A stretch of DNA of 64,000 nt from DASWJZ01 sp963739005 (lineage in GTDB: Bacteria; Pseudomonadota; Alphaproteobacteria; Rhizobiales; Afifellaceae): NCBI GenBank assembly GCA_963739005.1, contig CAVTYQ010000002.1:1116001-1180000 (forward strand), read 5' to 3'. The position numbers and the translations under genes were made by a program. This document shows, in pieces, positions 26,208 through 33,651 of the stretch. The notes under the pieces are model-generated. The model saw only the letters and a list, made by a program, of their open reading frames with translations, was not told the DNA's origin and did not search any database. Numbering within the stretch: the stretch's first letter is position 1; each line of letters begins with the position of its first letter.

Positions 26208-27398
26208 TCAGCTCCGCGTGCTCGCCGCCGCGTTCGCCCCGCTTGCCGCGGGAATGCTGTTCCTGGCGGCAGGAGGTGCCTCGTCGACGATCGTCGGCGT
26301 CTCGTTGACCTCGTTCACCTTGGCGCCCTCGCGCAGCCTCAAGAGCCCTTCGACCACCACACGGTCGCCGGCCGCCACGTCGCCCTTCACGACGACGATG
26401 CCGCTGTGCCGCCGCACGATCGCGACGTCGGAGCGGCGCACCGCCTCGTCCACGACCTTCCACACGAACGATCCGCGCCGATCCCACTGCACCGCCAAAC
26501 TCGGCACCGCGAGCTCCTTGTCGGTGTCGAACGTCAGCGTGACCAGGATCGCCATGCCGGTCTTCAGCGCTCCGTCGTCGTTCGGAAGCTCGGCCTGCAC
26601 GCGCAACGTCCGCGTTGTCTGATCGACGTGGTTGTCGATCCCGGTAATCGTTCCCGCAAGCTTCGAGCCGGGAAGCGCCTGCGCCGTCGCGACGATCGGC
26701 TCTCCCGTCGTGATGCGGTCGGTCCAACGCTCGGGAACCTCGAAGTCGACGCGCATGGTGGAGAAGTCGTCGATCGAGGCGAGCGCCGTGGAGGTGGTGA
26801 CGAAATCGCCGACGGAGAGGTCGGTGAGCCCGGTGACGCCGGAGAACGGCGCCGTCACGCTGCGCCGGTCGAGGTCGATCGCGGCGGATTTCAGCTCGAC
26901 CCCAGCCATGCGGACAGCGGTCTCCGCATCGGAAAGCGCGACATTCGAGATCGTTTTCGACTTCGCCAGCGCCTGTTGGCGCTCCAATGTCTTCTCGGCC
27001 TGATCGAGCGTGATCTGCGCCTTCTCGACCGCGACCGTCTCTTCGTCGTTTTCGAGACGGACGAGGAGGTCGCCGCCCTTCACCGTCTTCCCCGGCACGA
27101 CCAGGACTTCCGCGACCATGCCGGACACCTGCGGGTAGAGCGTCACCGAACGCGCCGCCTTGGCGGTGCCAAGCGCGGTGACGCTGTCGCCGGCGTCATC
27201 GATCTCGACCGGCGCGGTAACGACATTGACCGCGCCGCCCCCAATCAGGCCCGGGATGCGGTTCTGGCCGGCGCCAGCTGAGCCGCCAGCGGCTTCGCGC
27301 ACCGTCCCGGCCGACTGATGATTGCGATAGACGTACCAGCCGGCAGCCGCCAAAGCGACCACCACCAGAGAGAGAATGGCCTGTTTCCAGAGAGACAT
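26208..27398 (-). CDS. RND periplasmic adaptor (membrane fusion protein)
   Basis: A 396-residue HlyD-type adaptor with an N-terminal signal anchor (about 4-22). It has a lipoyl-like half (VTLYPQVSGMVAEVLVVPGKTVKGGDLLVRLEN), an alpha-hairpin rich in coiled coil (VAVEKAQITLDQAEKTLERQQALAKSK), a second lipoyl half (SVTAPFSGVTGLTDLSVGDFV) and a beta-barrel region. It bridges the RND pump to an outer-membrane channel; no channel gene is in the window. The ATG at 27398 is used rather than GTG at 27422 because the anchor begins directly after it. The C-terminus ends in an Ala/Pro-rich tail. Confidence 0.93.
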   Translation of the reverse strand: MSLWKQAILSLVVVALAAAGWYVYRNHQSAGTVREAAGGSAGAGQNRIPGLIGGGAVNVVTAPVEIDDAGDSVTALGTAKAARSVTLYPQVSGMVAEVLVVPGKTVKGGDLLVRLENDEETVAVEKAQITLDQAEKTLERQQALAKSKTISNVALSDAETAVRMAGVELKSAAIDLDRRSVTAPFSGVTGLTDLSVGDFVTTSTALASIDDFSTMRVDFEVPERWTDRITTGEPIVATAQALPGSKLAGTITGIDNHVDQTTRTLRVQAELPNDDGALKTGMAILVTLTFDTDKELAVPSLAVQWDRRGSFVWKVVDEAVRRSDVAIVRRHSGIVVVKGDVAAGDRVVVEGLLRLREGAKVNEVNETPTIVDEAPPAARNSIPAASGANAAASTRS

Positions 27399-27470
27399 AT
27401 CCGCCACGAACCCCACCGGCACGACACCGCTTCAACGCAGGCGGCCCGCCGATCCGTCGCTCCAAAGCCC

Positions 27471-27484
27471 TTACGAATGCGTAA
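27471..27484. promoter_or_regulatory. Dyad TTACG-AATG-CGTAA between divergent pump genes
   Basis: A 14-bp inverted repeat lies in the 190-bp gap between the divergent efflux adaptor and CDF transporter genes. Its size and place suit a repressor operator, but no cognate regulator gene is adjacent. Confidence 0.35.
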
Positions 27485-27588
27485 TCATGCCCGAGCCGGG
27501 GCTTCCGTCAAAGCGATTGTCCGCTCTGGTCGAAACCCGGCCTCGCCACTAGGAACGGTTTCAGCATCGAGCCCCTGGACGCCTCGCG

Positions 27589-28953
27589 ATGAACGAAAAG
27601 GAAAGGACGGCCGCCGTTTCGCTCGCCGCGAGCCTCCTCCTCGCGGCGGTGAAGCTGGCGATCGGGCTGGCGATCGGGAGCCTCGCGCTCGTCACCGACG
27701 CGCTCCATTCCTGCGTCGATTTCCTGGCGACGGGCGTGACCTGGATGGCGGTCCGCGTCGCCGACAAGCCGGCCGACGCCTCGCATCCCTACGGCCATGG
27801 GAAGTTCGAGAACCTCGCCGCCTTGGGCGAGGCGGCTCTGCTCCTCCTTCTCGCCGGCGGCGTGATGGTGGCGGCCGTCGGCCGCATCACGAGCGGCGAA
27901 CCGCCGCCGCCTTTGAGCCTGCTGGCGATCGCGGTCCTTCTCATCGAGATCGTCATCAACGCCTGGCGCGCGCGGGCGCTGAAGCGCGTCGGCCGGAAGA
28001 CGCAGAGCGCCGCGCTCGAGGCGGACGCGCTGCACTTCGCCTCCGACGTCTTCTCCTCGCTCGCCGTCCTCGCCGGCTTCGGATTGATCGCGCTCGGCCA
28101 TGCCTGGGGCGACTCTGCGGCCGCGATCGGCGTCGCCGCGCTGGTTGCCGGGCTGGCGCTCCGCCTCGTCACGCACACGATCAACGCCCTCGTCGACCGC
28201 GCGCCCGAAGGCGTCGCCGATCTCATCAAGGCGCGCATCGGGGCCCTCGCCGGCGTGCTCGGCGTGGAGAACGTGCGCGTCCGCTCCGTCGGCGCCAGCC
28301 ACTTCGCCGAGGCGACGATCGCGGTGCCGCGCTCGCTCGGCATCGAGCAGGCGGGAGACGTGAAGGAGCAGGCGGTGGCGGCGGTCCGCGCCGTCATTGC
28401 CGATGCCGACGTGACGATCCAGTCGAAGCCCGTGTCGCCGACGAACGAGACGGTGCGCGACCGCGTCCTCCTGGTGGCGCAGCGCGAACGCGTCGCCGTT
28501 CACCACATCACGGTGCAGCACCTGAACGATCGCTTGGCGCTCGCGCTCGACCTTGAGGTCGAAGGCAGCCTGCCGCTCGCCGAAGCGCACCGCATGGCCG
28601 ACCGGCTCGAAGCGGCGATCCGCCGCGAGTTCGGGCATGAGGCGGAGATCGAGATCCACATCGAGCCGCTCGAGCTGGAGGTGAGCGACGTGGAGGATGT
28701 GCCGGAGGCGCTCAGGCAAAGCTACATCCACGCGCTCGAAGAGGCGGCGCGCTCGATCGACGGTCTTTCCGACATCCACAATGTTCGGCTCAGGCGGAGC
28801 GAGCGCGGCACCGTGCTCGTCGCCCATTGCCGCCTGAGCCCGGACGCGACCGTCGAAAGCGCCCATCAGCGGGTCGACGACCTCGAGCGCCTGGTGCGCG
28901 ATCGCAAGCCGGAGATTGCCCGCATCGTGATTCATGCGGAACCAACGAGGTAG
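27589..28953 (+). CDS. Cation diffusion facilitator (metal efflux) with extended cytoplasmic tail
   Basis: A 454-residue CDF transporter. The six-helix domain covers about 1-200 and has the two metal-site motifs DALHSCVD (helix 2) and DALHFASD (helix 5), the HxxxD pattern usual for zinc, iron or manganese transporters. The first cytoplasmic domain (about 205-285) is the usual dimerisation fold. Unusually it is followed by two more segments of similar size and pattern (about 298-370, ending EIEIHIEP, and about 385-452, ending ARIVIHAEP). Most CDF proteins are near 300 residues. It would export divalent metal to the periplasm. It is divergent from the RND adaptor gene. Confidence 0.92.
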   Translation: MNEKERTAAVSLAASLLLAAVKLAIGLAIGSLALVTDALHSCVDFLATGVTWMAVRVADKPADASHPYGHGKFENLAALGEAALLLLLAGGVMVAAVGRITSGEPPPPLSLLAIAVLLIEIVINAWRARALKRVGRKTQSAALEADALHFASDVFSSLAVLAGFGLIALGHAWGDSAAAIGVAALVAGLALRLVTHTINALVDRAPEGVADLIKARIGALAGVLGVENVRVRSVGASHFAEATIAVPRSLGIEQAGDVKEQAVAAVRAVIADADVTIQSKPVSPTNETVRDRVLLVAQRERVAVHHITVQHLNDRLALALDLEVEGSLPLAEAHRMADRLEAAIRREFGHEAEIEIHIEPLELEVSDVEDVPEALRQSYIHALEEAARSIDGLSDIHNVRLRRSERGTVLVAHCRLSPDATVESAHQRVDDLERLVRDRKPEIARIVIHAEPTR

Positions 28954-28958
28954 CCTCT

Positions 28959-28984
28959 TCCCTACCCCCTTGCGGGGGAGGGGG
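28959..28984. terminator. Probable terminator hairpin between converging genes
   Basis: A C-rich tract, CCCTACCCCC, faces GGGGGAGGGG across the loop TTGC, giving a GC-rich though imperfect stem in the 32-bp gap between the CDF and dienelactone hydrolase stops. There is no clear T-run on either side. Similar C-run/G-run elements recur in alphaproteobacterial intergenic DNA. Confidence 0.45.
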
Positions 28985-28985
28985 A

Positions 28986-29885
28986 CTAGCTGAGCGCCTG
29001 CTTCAAGAACGCCACCGTGCGCGACCAGGCGAGGTCGGCGGCCTCCTTGTCGTAGCGGGCTTCCGACGTGTCGTTGTTGAAGGCGTGGTTCGCGCCCGCA
29101 TAGACGTAGATCTGGTAATCCACGCCGGCCGCCTTCAGCGCCGCCTCGTAGGAGGGGATGCCGGCATTGGTGCGCTCGTCGAGCCCGGCATAGTGAAGAA
29201 GCATCTTCGCCTTTATCTGGCTGACCTGCTCGGGCTTCGGCACGCCGCCGTAGTAGGCGACGGCGGCCGCGAGATCGTCGCCTGCCGCGACCGCGGTCTG
29301 GTTGGTCAGCGTGCCGCCCCAGCAGAAGCCGACGACCCCGACCTTGCCGTCCGACTTCTCGTCGGTCTTCAGGAACGCGACCGTCGCGACGGAATTGTCG
29401 ATCGTCTGCTGGCGGTCGAGCGCACCGATCATGTCGCGCGCCTTGTCTTCGTCCTCCGGCGTGCCGCCGGACGGTGTCAGAAAATCGGGGGCGAGGGCGA
29501 GGAAGCCCTCAAGCGCCACGCGCCGCGCCACGTCCTTGATGTGCGGGTTCAGGCCGCGGTTCTCGTGGATCACCATCACCGCGGGAAGCGGCGCCGAAGC
29601 GTCGGCCGGCATGGCGAGGTAGCCGGCCATCGTCTGCCCCTCGGCGCCGGGCCAGGTGATCGTCTCGGTCTTCAGGCGGGCATCGTCGGCAGCGACGATC
29701 GCCGCTTTCGCCTTCGATGCCGCAAGCATCGGCGCGATCGCCGCCGCGGCCGCCGCCGAGCCGGTCAGCCGCGTCAGCCTCTGCATGAAGTCGCGACGGT
29801 CGAGCGTCAGATGCGTGTAGTCGTCGTAGGCCCTGATCATCTCCTGCGTGATCTGAGGTGTGTTTTCGCTCCGGCTTCTCGGCAT
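28986..29885 (-). CDS. Tat-exported dienelactone hydrolase family protein
   Basis: A 299-residue alpha/beta hydrolase. A twin-arginine signal (DRRDFMQRLTRLTG then an Ala-rich segment ending SKAKA) starts about 28 residues in, after an unusual polar leader. The catalytic triad candidates are Cys in GVVGFCWGG, Asp in YAGLDERTN and His in GANHAFNND, the Cys-Asp-His pattern of dienelactone hydrolases. The ATG at 29885 has GGAGGAG about 9 nt upstream. Substrate is unknown; many such proteins are general esterases. It stands alone between two converging/diverging units. Confidence 0.9.
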   Translation of the reverse strand: MPRSRSENTPQITQEMIRAYDDYTHLTLDRRDFMQRLTRLTGSAAAAAAIAPMLAASKAKAAIVAADDARLKTETITWPGAEGQTMAGYLAMPADASAPLPAVMVIHENRGLNPHIKDVARRVALEGFLALAPDFLTPSGGTPEDEDKARDMIGALDRQQTIDNSVATVAFLKTDEKSDGKVGVVGFCWGGTLTNQTAVAAGDDLAAAVAYYGGVPKPEQVSQIKAKMLLHYAGLDERTNAGIPSYEAALKAAGVDYQIYVYAGANHAFNNDTSEARYDKEAADLAWSRTVAFLKQALS

Positions 29886-30006
29886 TTGATCGATCTCCTC
29901 CGGCAATCACGGTTCGCCACGGTCTAACGCAAAGCGCTAGCCGAACCGTCGGGCGCAGACATGGCGGCCCGATCAAAGCTTCGGGAGAAGCGCGCGAGCC
30001 AGGACG

Positions 30007-30047
30007 GCTGAACCCTGCCTGAATACCCGCTTCAAAGGCAGTTCAGC
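30007..30047 (+). promoter_or_regulatory. Inverted repeat upstream of a small membrane ORF
   Basis: GCTGAACCCTGCCT (30007-30020) and AGGCAGTTCAGC (30036-30047) pair over 12 bp apart from two bulged C residues. The repeat ends 45 bp before the 35-codon ORF. It could be a leader hairpin or an operator. Confidence 0.35.
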
Positions 30048-30092
30048 GGTCGACCTCTAGGTTCCGTCGCATCAGCCGAGGGGAGAAAGACC

Positions 30093-30200
30093 ATGTCGGA
30101 GAAGATGAGAGATGCCGCGGCGCTCTGCGTGCGCGGAACCGGCGTCGCCTTCATCCTGACCGTGCTGGCGCTGGCGGCGATGCTGGCGAGCCAGATCTAA
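30093..30200 (+). CDS. Small membrane protein of 35 residues, unknown function
   Basis: A short ORF not matching any family I recognise. It starts at an ATG preceded by GAGGGGAG at a suitable distance. A charged N-terminus (MSEKMRDAA) is followed by one hydrophobic helix covering about residues 17-33 and a TAA stop. It is the only feature on the plus strand in the gap between two minus-strand genes, and its stop is 16 bp before the converging DUF1513 stop. The ribosome-binding site and membrane-helix design make it credible, but without homologues it stays tentative. Confidence 0.5.
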   Translation: MSEKMRDAAALCVRGTGVAFILTVLALAAMLASQI

Positions 30201-30216
30201 AGCTCGGGTTCCGGGG

Positions 30217-31338
30217 TCAGAGGCCGAAGGTTCTGAGATGATTGTCGAAGGCGACGCGCGGCTGTCGAACTTTCGCTTCCTCAGCGCCGTCCGCCCCGGT
30301 CTCGACGATCAGCCCCTCGCCGTTCGACGCGAGGATGGATTTTGTGCCGTAGCCGGTGATGCCGCTTAAATCGGCGATCGCTGTGCGGCCGGCGTATTTT
30401 CCGCTCTCGGCGCTGAAGTGCACGACATAGCCTCCGCGTGGCGCCGACGCGGAGATGATCGTGCCGTCGCGGCTCGCGGCCATCGCACCGATGTAGCGGC
30501 GCATGTCGTTCAGTTCCGGCTCCGGCGTATCGACGAGCGCCAGCCCCTTATCCACAGACGCGCGGCCGACGAGCGACGGCGTTTCGAGCGGATCGCCCTC
30601 CCATTGCGTGCCGAACCAGATATCGCCGTCGGCGCCGACCGCCATGTGGCGGATCGAGAGCTGGTGGTAGCGCTCAGGCAGCCGGTACTGCGCGATGAGA
30701 TGCCCATCGAGGTCGACGAAGGCGAGCGAGGGATCCATGGACGCGATGTTGAGCATCTCGCGCCCGTAATCCGGATGCGTCTCGATCCCGCCATTGGCGA
30801 TCGCCAGCGTCTTGCCGTCGGGAAGGAGGATCGCTTCGTGCGTTCCGACACCGCGCGTCGGGAACTCGCCGATGCGCCGATAGGAGTCCGTCGCGTCATA
30901 GATTCCGACCACGCCGGTGCCGACGCCGAAGTCGTTCTCGGTTGCGAAGAGAAGCTTGCCGTCCGTCGAATAGGCGCCGTGCCCGAAGAAATGCCGATCC
31001 GGCTCAGCGACGAAAACCTGCGGCGGCGTGCGAGAAGAAATGTCGAAGGCGACGGCGAATGTCCCGGGCCTGCGCGCGAAGGCGACGGCGCGGCCGGTCG
31101 CGGCATGGACGGCCAGGTCGTGGCCGCGGGCGGGAAGCGCGATCTCGCGGATGAGGTCGCCCGCCTCACCGAACACCATCACGGCGAAGCTGCCGTCCGG
31201 CCGCATTGCCGGCGCCAGCACCAGCGCCTCGCTCGTCGCAAGTGCGGCAGCCGCGCGAGGCGCAAGTCCCGCGCAAAGGCATGCGCCGGCACCGGCAAGG
31301 AGCGCGCGGCGATCGACGATCATCCGATCAGTCGCCAT
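30217..31338 (-). CDS. DUF1513 protein, exported, beta-propeller-like
   Basis: A 373-residue protein with an N-terminal export signal (DRRALLAGAGACLCAGLAPRAAAA), probably Tat-type. Repeated short blocks (HDLAVHAATGRAVAFARRPG, FGHGAYSTDGKLLFATENDF, VGTHEAILLPDGKTLAIANGG, HMAVGADGDIWFGTQWEG) suggest a seven-bladed beta-propeller, the expected DUF1513 fold. DUF1513 genes are regular companions of imelysin and di-heme oxidase genes in iron-uptake loci. The start overlaps the imelysin stop by 11 bp; an in-frame ATG at 31323 is an alternative start. Confidence 0.87.
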   Translation of the reverse strand: MATDRMIVDRRALLAGAGACLCAGLAPRAAAALATSEALVLAPAMRPDGSFAVMVFGEAGDLIREIALPARGHDLAVHAATGRAVAFARRPGTFAVAFDISSRTPPQVFVAEPDRHFFGHGAYSTDGKLLFATENDFGVGTGVVGIYDATDSYRRIGEFPTRGVGTHEAILLPDGKTLAIANGGIETHPDYGREMLNIASMDPSLAFVDLDGHLIAQYRLPERYHQLSIRHMAVGADGDIWFGTQWEGDPLETPSLVGRASVDKGLALVDTPEPELNDMRRYIGAMAASRDGTIISASAPRGGYVVHFSAESGKYAGRTAIADLSGITGYGTKSILASNGEGLIVETGADGAEEAKVRQPRVAFDNHLRTFGL

Positions 31339-32449
31339 CGAGCGAGTTGAACCCCGGGGTCAGCCCCGCGGCGACAGCGATGTGCGACTGGAAGAGATCG
31401 CGAATGCTCTTCAGGACGATCGCAGCATAGGTGAGCTTCGAACGCGTCTGCGGATCGGCGAGGGCCGCCGCGATGTCGGTGCCCGCGCCGTGCAGCGCGT
31501 TGTCGAGGTTGGAGAATTCGAACAGCACGGACGCGGCGTAGCCGTCCTGATCTTCGGGCAGGATCTCGAGCAGCCCGGAGGCGCCGACGAAACGCTGCAA
31601 CTCCGTCGACCCGGCCACGAGGTAGTCCATCGTGTGTCCGGAGAGATAATACGGCGCGCGGCTCGCCTTCGCGTCGTCCGGCGTGGCGCCGACGGCGGGA
31701 AGGATGCGCTGGTCGCGCATCTGCTCGAGCGCGGTCAGGATCGCCTTCAGGATTTCCGTCGTCGCCTCGGCGTGCGTGCGATAGACCGGGTTGTCCGGCC
31801 CCGGGGCTTCGATGAGCGTGGCCCAGCCCTTCTCGCCGGTCCAGCCGACGACGACCTCGTTCGCGATCGCGTCGAGGTTCTCCGCCACCGCGGTCGCGAG
31901 CGCACAGCGGTAGTCCTCTGGCGCGGAGTCGCTCATCAGCGCCTTGTCCCCCGAATAGAGGAGGAGCTCGAGCGCCGGCAACCCCTGCACCGCCGCGCTC
32001 TGGCGCGCAAGCTCGGCCGGATCGGTGAGCTTCTCGTCCTTGCTCGCGAGGAATTGCCGGAGCTGGCGTGTGCCGGTCCCATGCACGTCCGGCCAGAAGG
32101 CGAAGCGCTCGTAGCGCCCCTCGCTCCCCATCGGCCCGAAATGCATGAAGTCGACGGCCGCCCACGCCGCAAGCGTGTCGGCGAAGGCGCTGTCGAGGCC
32201 GCTACGTCCGTTCTGATCGGGCGCCGCGCAATAGCCGCGGAGCGCCCCGGTCATTTTCGCGGTCGCGTCCGCGAGATCGCGATACGCCGGGACGATGTAG
32301 ATGCCGACCGTCTGCTCGACGATGCCGGCGTAGTCGTCCTCGGTTGCGATCGGCACGATCGGCGCGCCTTCGCCGGAGAGCGCCGTCGCCGCGTTCGCCG
32401 CCGCGGGAAGAGCGAGCGCGATGATGAGAGCGAGGGCACGGAGCTTCAT
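31328..32449 (-). CDS. Imelysin family protein (second copy)
   Basis: A 373-residue periplasmic protein with a Sec signal (1-21, ending ANA). It has the imelysin helical-bundle pattern: TEDDYAGIVEQTVGIYIVPAYRDLADAT at the start and VQGLPALELLLYSGD near the middle. In this subgroup GLPALE replaces the GxHxxE motif of the other imelysin encoded in this locus. Imelysins (peptidase M75 fold) serve in periplasmic iron handling, though proteolytic activity is doubtful for most. Its ATG overlaps the di-heme oxidase stop (ATGA). Confidence 0.9.
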   Translation of the reverse strand: MKLRALALIIALALPAAANAATALSGEGAPIVPIATEDDYAGIVEQTVGIYIVPAYRDLADATAKMTGALRGYCAAPDQNGRSGLDSAFADTLAAWAAVDFMHFGPMGSEGRYERFAFWPDVHGTGTRQLRQFLASKDEKLTDPAELARQSAAVQGLPALELLLYSGDKALMSDSAPEDYRCALATAVAENLDAIANEVVVGWTGEKGWATLIEAPGPDNPVYRTHAEATTEILKAILTALEQMRDQRILPAVGATPDDAKASRAPYYLSGHTMDYLVAGSTELQRFVGASGLLEILPEDQDGYAASVLFEFSNLDNALHGAGTDIAAALADPQTRSKLTYAAIVLKSIRDLFQSHIAVAAGLTPGFNSLDGD

Positions 32450-33651
32450 AGGCTCTCCACATAGGCGGCGAGCGCGCGGCGCTCGTCGTCGCTCAGAGCG
32501 AGATAGCGCGAAACCGCCGCCCCCGCTTCGCCGCCGTGTGCGCGGATTGCCGCATCGACCGTCGCGGCGCGGCCGTCATGCAGGTAGCGCCGCCCGCCGC
32601 CGGGCGCCATGGCGATGAGCGGCGCGGTCCGCCATTCCGCCGAGGCAACGCCGGGCTCGCCGACGCCATCGTCGAGCGCGGCGCCCATGTCATGCAGCAG
32701 GAGGTCGGTATGGACGGCGACCGTGCCGCCGCCCGCCGCCGGCATTTCGGGGAAATGGCAGGCGCCGCAGCCGGTCGCGGCGAAGAGCGAGGCACCCGCC
32801 TTATCAGCGCTTGGAGTGGGGGCCTTCAAGCTTCGCACGTAAGCCGCGACAAGACTGAGGATGTCCGGCGAAAGCTCGTTGCCGTCGTAGCGGTCGCTGA
32901 CGCCGGTCGGCGCGGCCATGCAATCGGCTTCGCGCTCGGTACAGTCGCCGTGTGGAAACGGGCGGAGTGCGCTTGAGAGCCCGATATCCATGGCAAAGGC
33001 GTCGGCGATCTGGACATCGAGGCTCGTGCTTTGCGCCTTCCAGCCGAAGCGACCAAGCGCGTCGCCGCCATCCGTCGCGACGATGCGCGCGCGGCCCGAT
33101 ATGCCGTCGCCGTCGCGATCGTCGGGATCGGCGCGGGCGATGACGCCCGCGGCATCGATCTTTTCGAGCGCCGCGCGGCCGACGATCGGCGGCGCGAGCC
33201 GCGGCGAAAGATGCGTCGCCGGATCGAGCGGCCCGCGCGTCAATTCCATGTCGTAGGTGTAGCCCTTCTCCGGATCGGCCGAGGCGATAAGGACGATGCG
33301 CCCTTCAGGATTCATCCCCGGCACCGCTTGTCCCTGGAGGAGATGACCGTAGAGCGGATCGGGGCGGCCTTCCGCGTCGCCGAAGCGCATGACGAAGCCG
33401 CGCCCGGCGATCCGGCCTTCCGGCGCATCGGTGAAACGCGCGGCAAGCGCCGGCCCGGCGTGGCAGCCGGCGCAGCTCTTGGCGGCGAAAAGCGGTCCGA
33501 GCCCATTCGACGCGTCGGTCGAGGCGCCAGCCGGCACCCAGTCGCGCTCGAAAAGCGCCTTGCCCATCACCGCGTCGAGCTCGCCCGACGCCGCCGCGCC
33601 GGTGGCCGCGACGAGCGCCGAGATGCCAAGCGCGGCGAGAACGACCCTCAT
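32446..33651 (-). CDS. Di-heme oxidoreductase family protein (DHOR, thiol oxidoreductase-like)
   Basis: A 401-residue periplasmic c-type cytochrome with a signal peptide (1-21). Two haem sites are visible, CAGCH near residue 60 and CGACH near 295. The PEGRIVLIASADPEKGYTYDMELTRG, PPIVGRAALEKI, RFGWKAQ and LHDGRA segments are typical of the family. It may pass electrons to or from iron or copper during uptake. It sits between the multicopper oxidase and an imelysin gene with 4-bp overlaps on both sides, so its product is made in step with theirs. Confidence 0.9.
   Translation of the reverse strand: MRVVLAALGISALVAATGAAASGELDAVMGKALFERDWVPAGASTDASNGLGPLFAAKSCAGCHAGPALAARFTDAPEGRIAGRGFVMRFGDAEGRPDPLYGHLLQGQAVPGMNPEGRIVLIASADPEKGYTYDMELTRGPLDPATHLSPRLAPPIVGRAALEKIDAAGVIARADPDDRDGDGISGRARIVATDGGDALGRFGWKAQSTSLDVQIADAFAMDIGLSSALRPFPHGDCTEREADCMAAPTGVSDRYDGNELSPDILSLVAAYVRSLKAPTPSADKAGASLFAATGCGACHFPEMPAAGGGTVAVHTDLLLHDMGAALDDGVGEPGVASAEWRTAPLIAMAPGGGRRYLHDGRAATVDAAIRAHGGEAGAAVSRYLALSDDERRALAAYVESL

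Noticed and set aside
26123..26210. Read-through of the adaptor UGA to give an adaptor-RND fusion, since both are in the same frame
   Set aside because: The two proteins are always separate in known systems and no recoding signal is visible. A single extra base near the RND start explains the oddity more simply.
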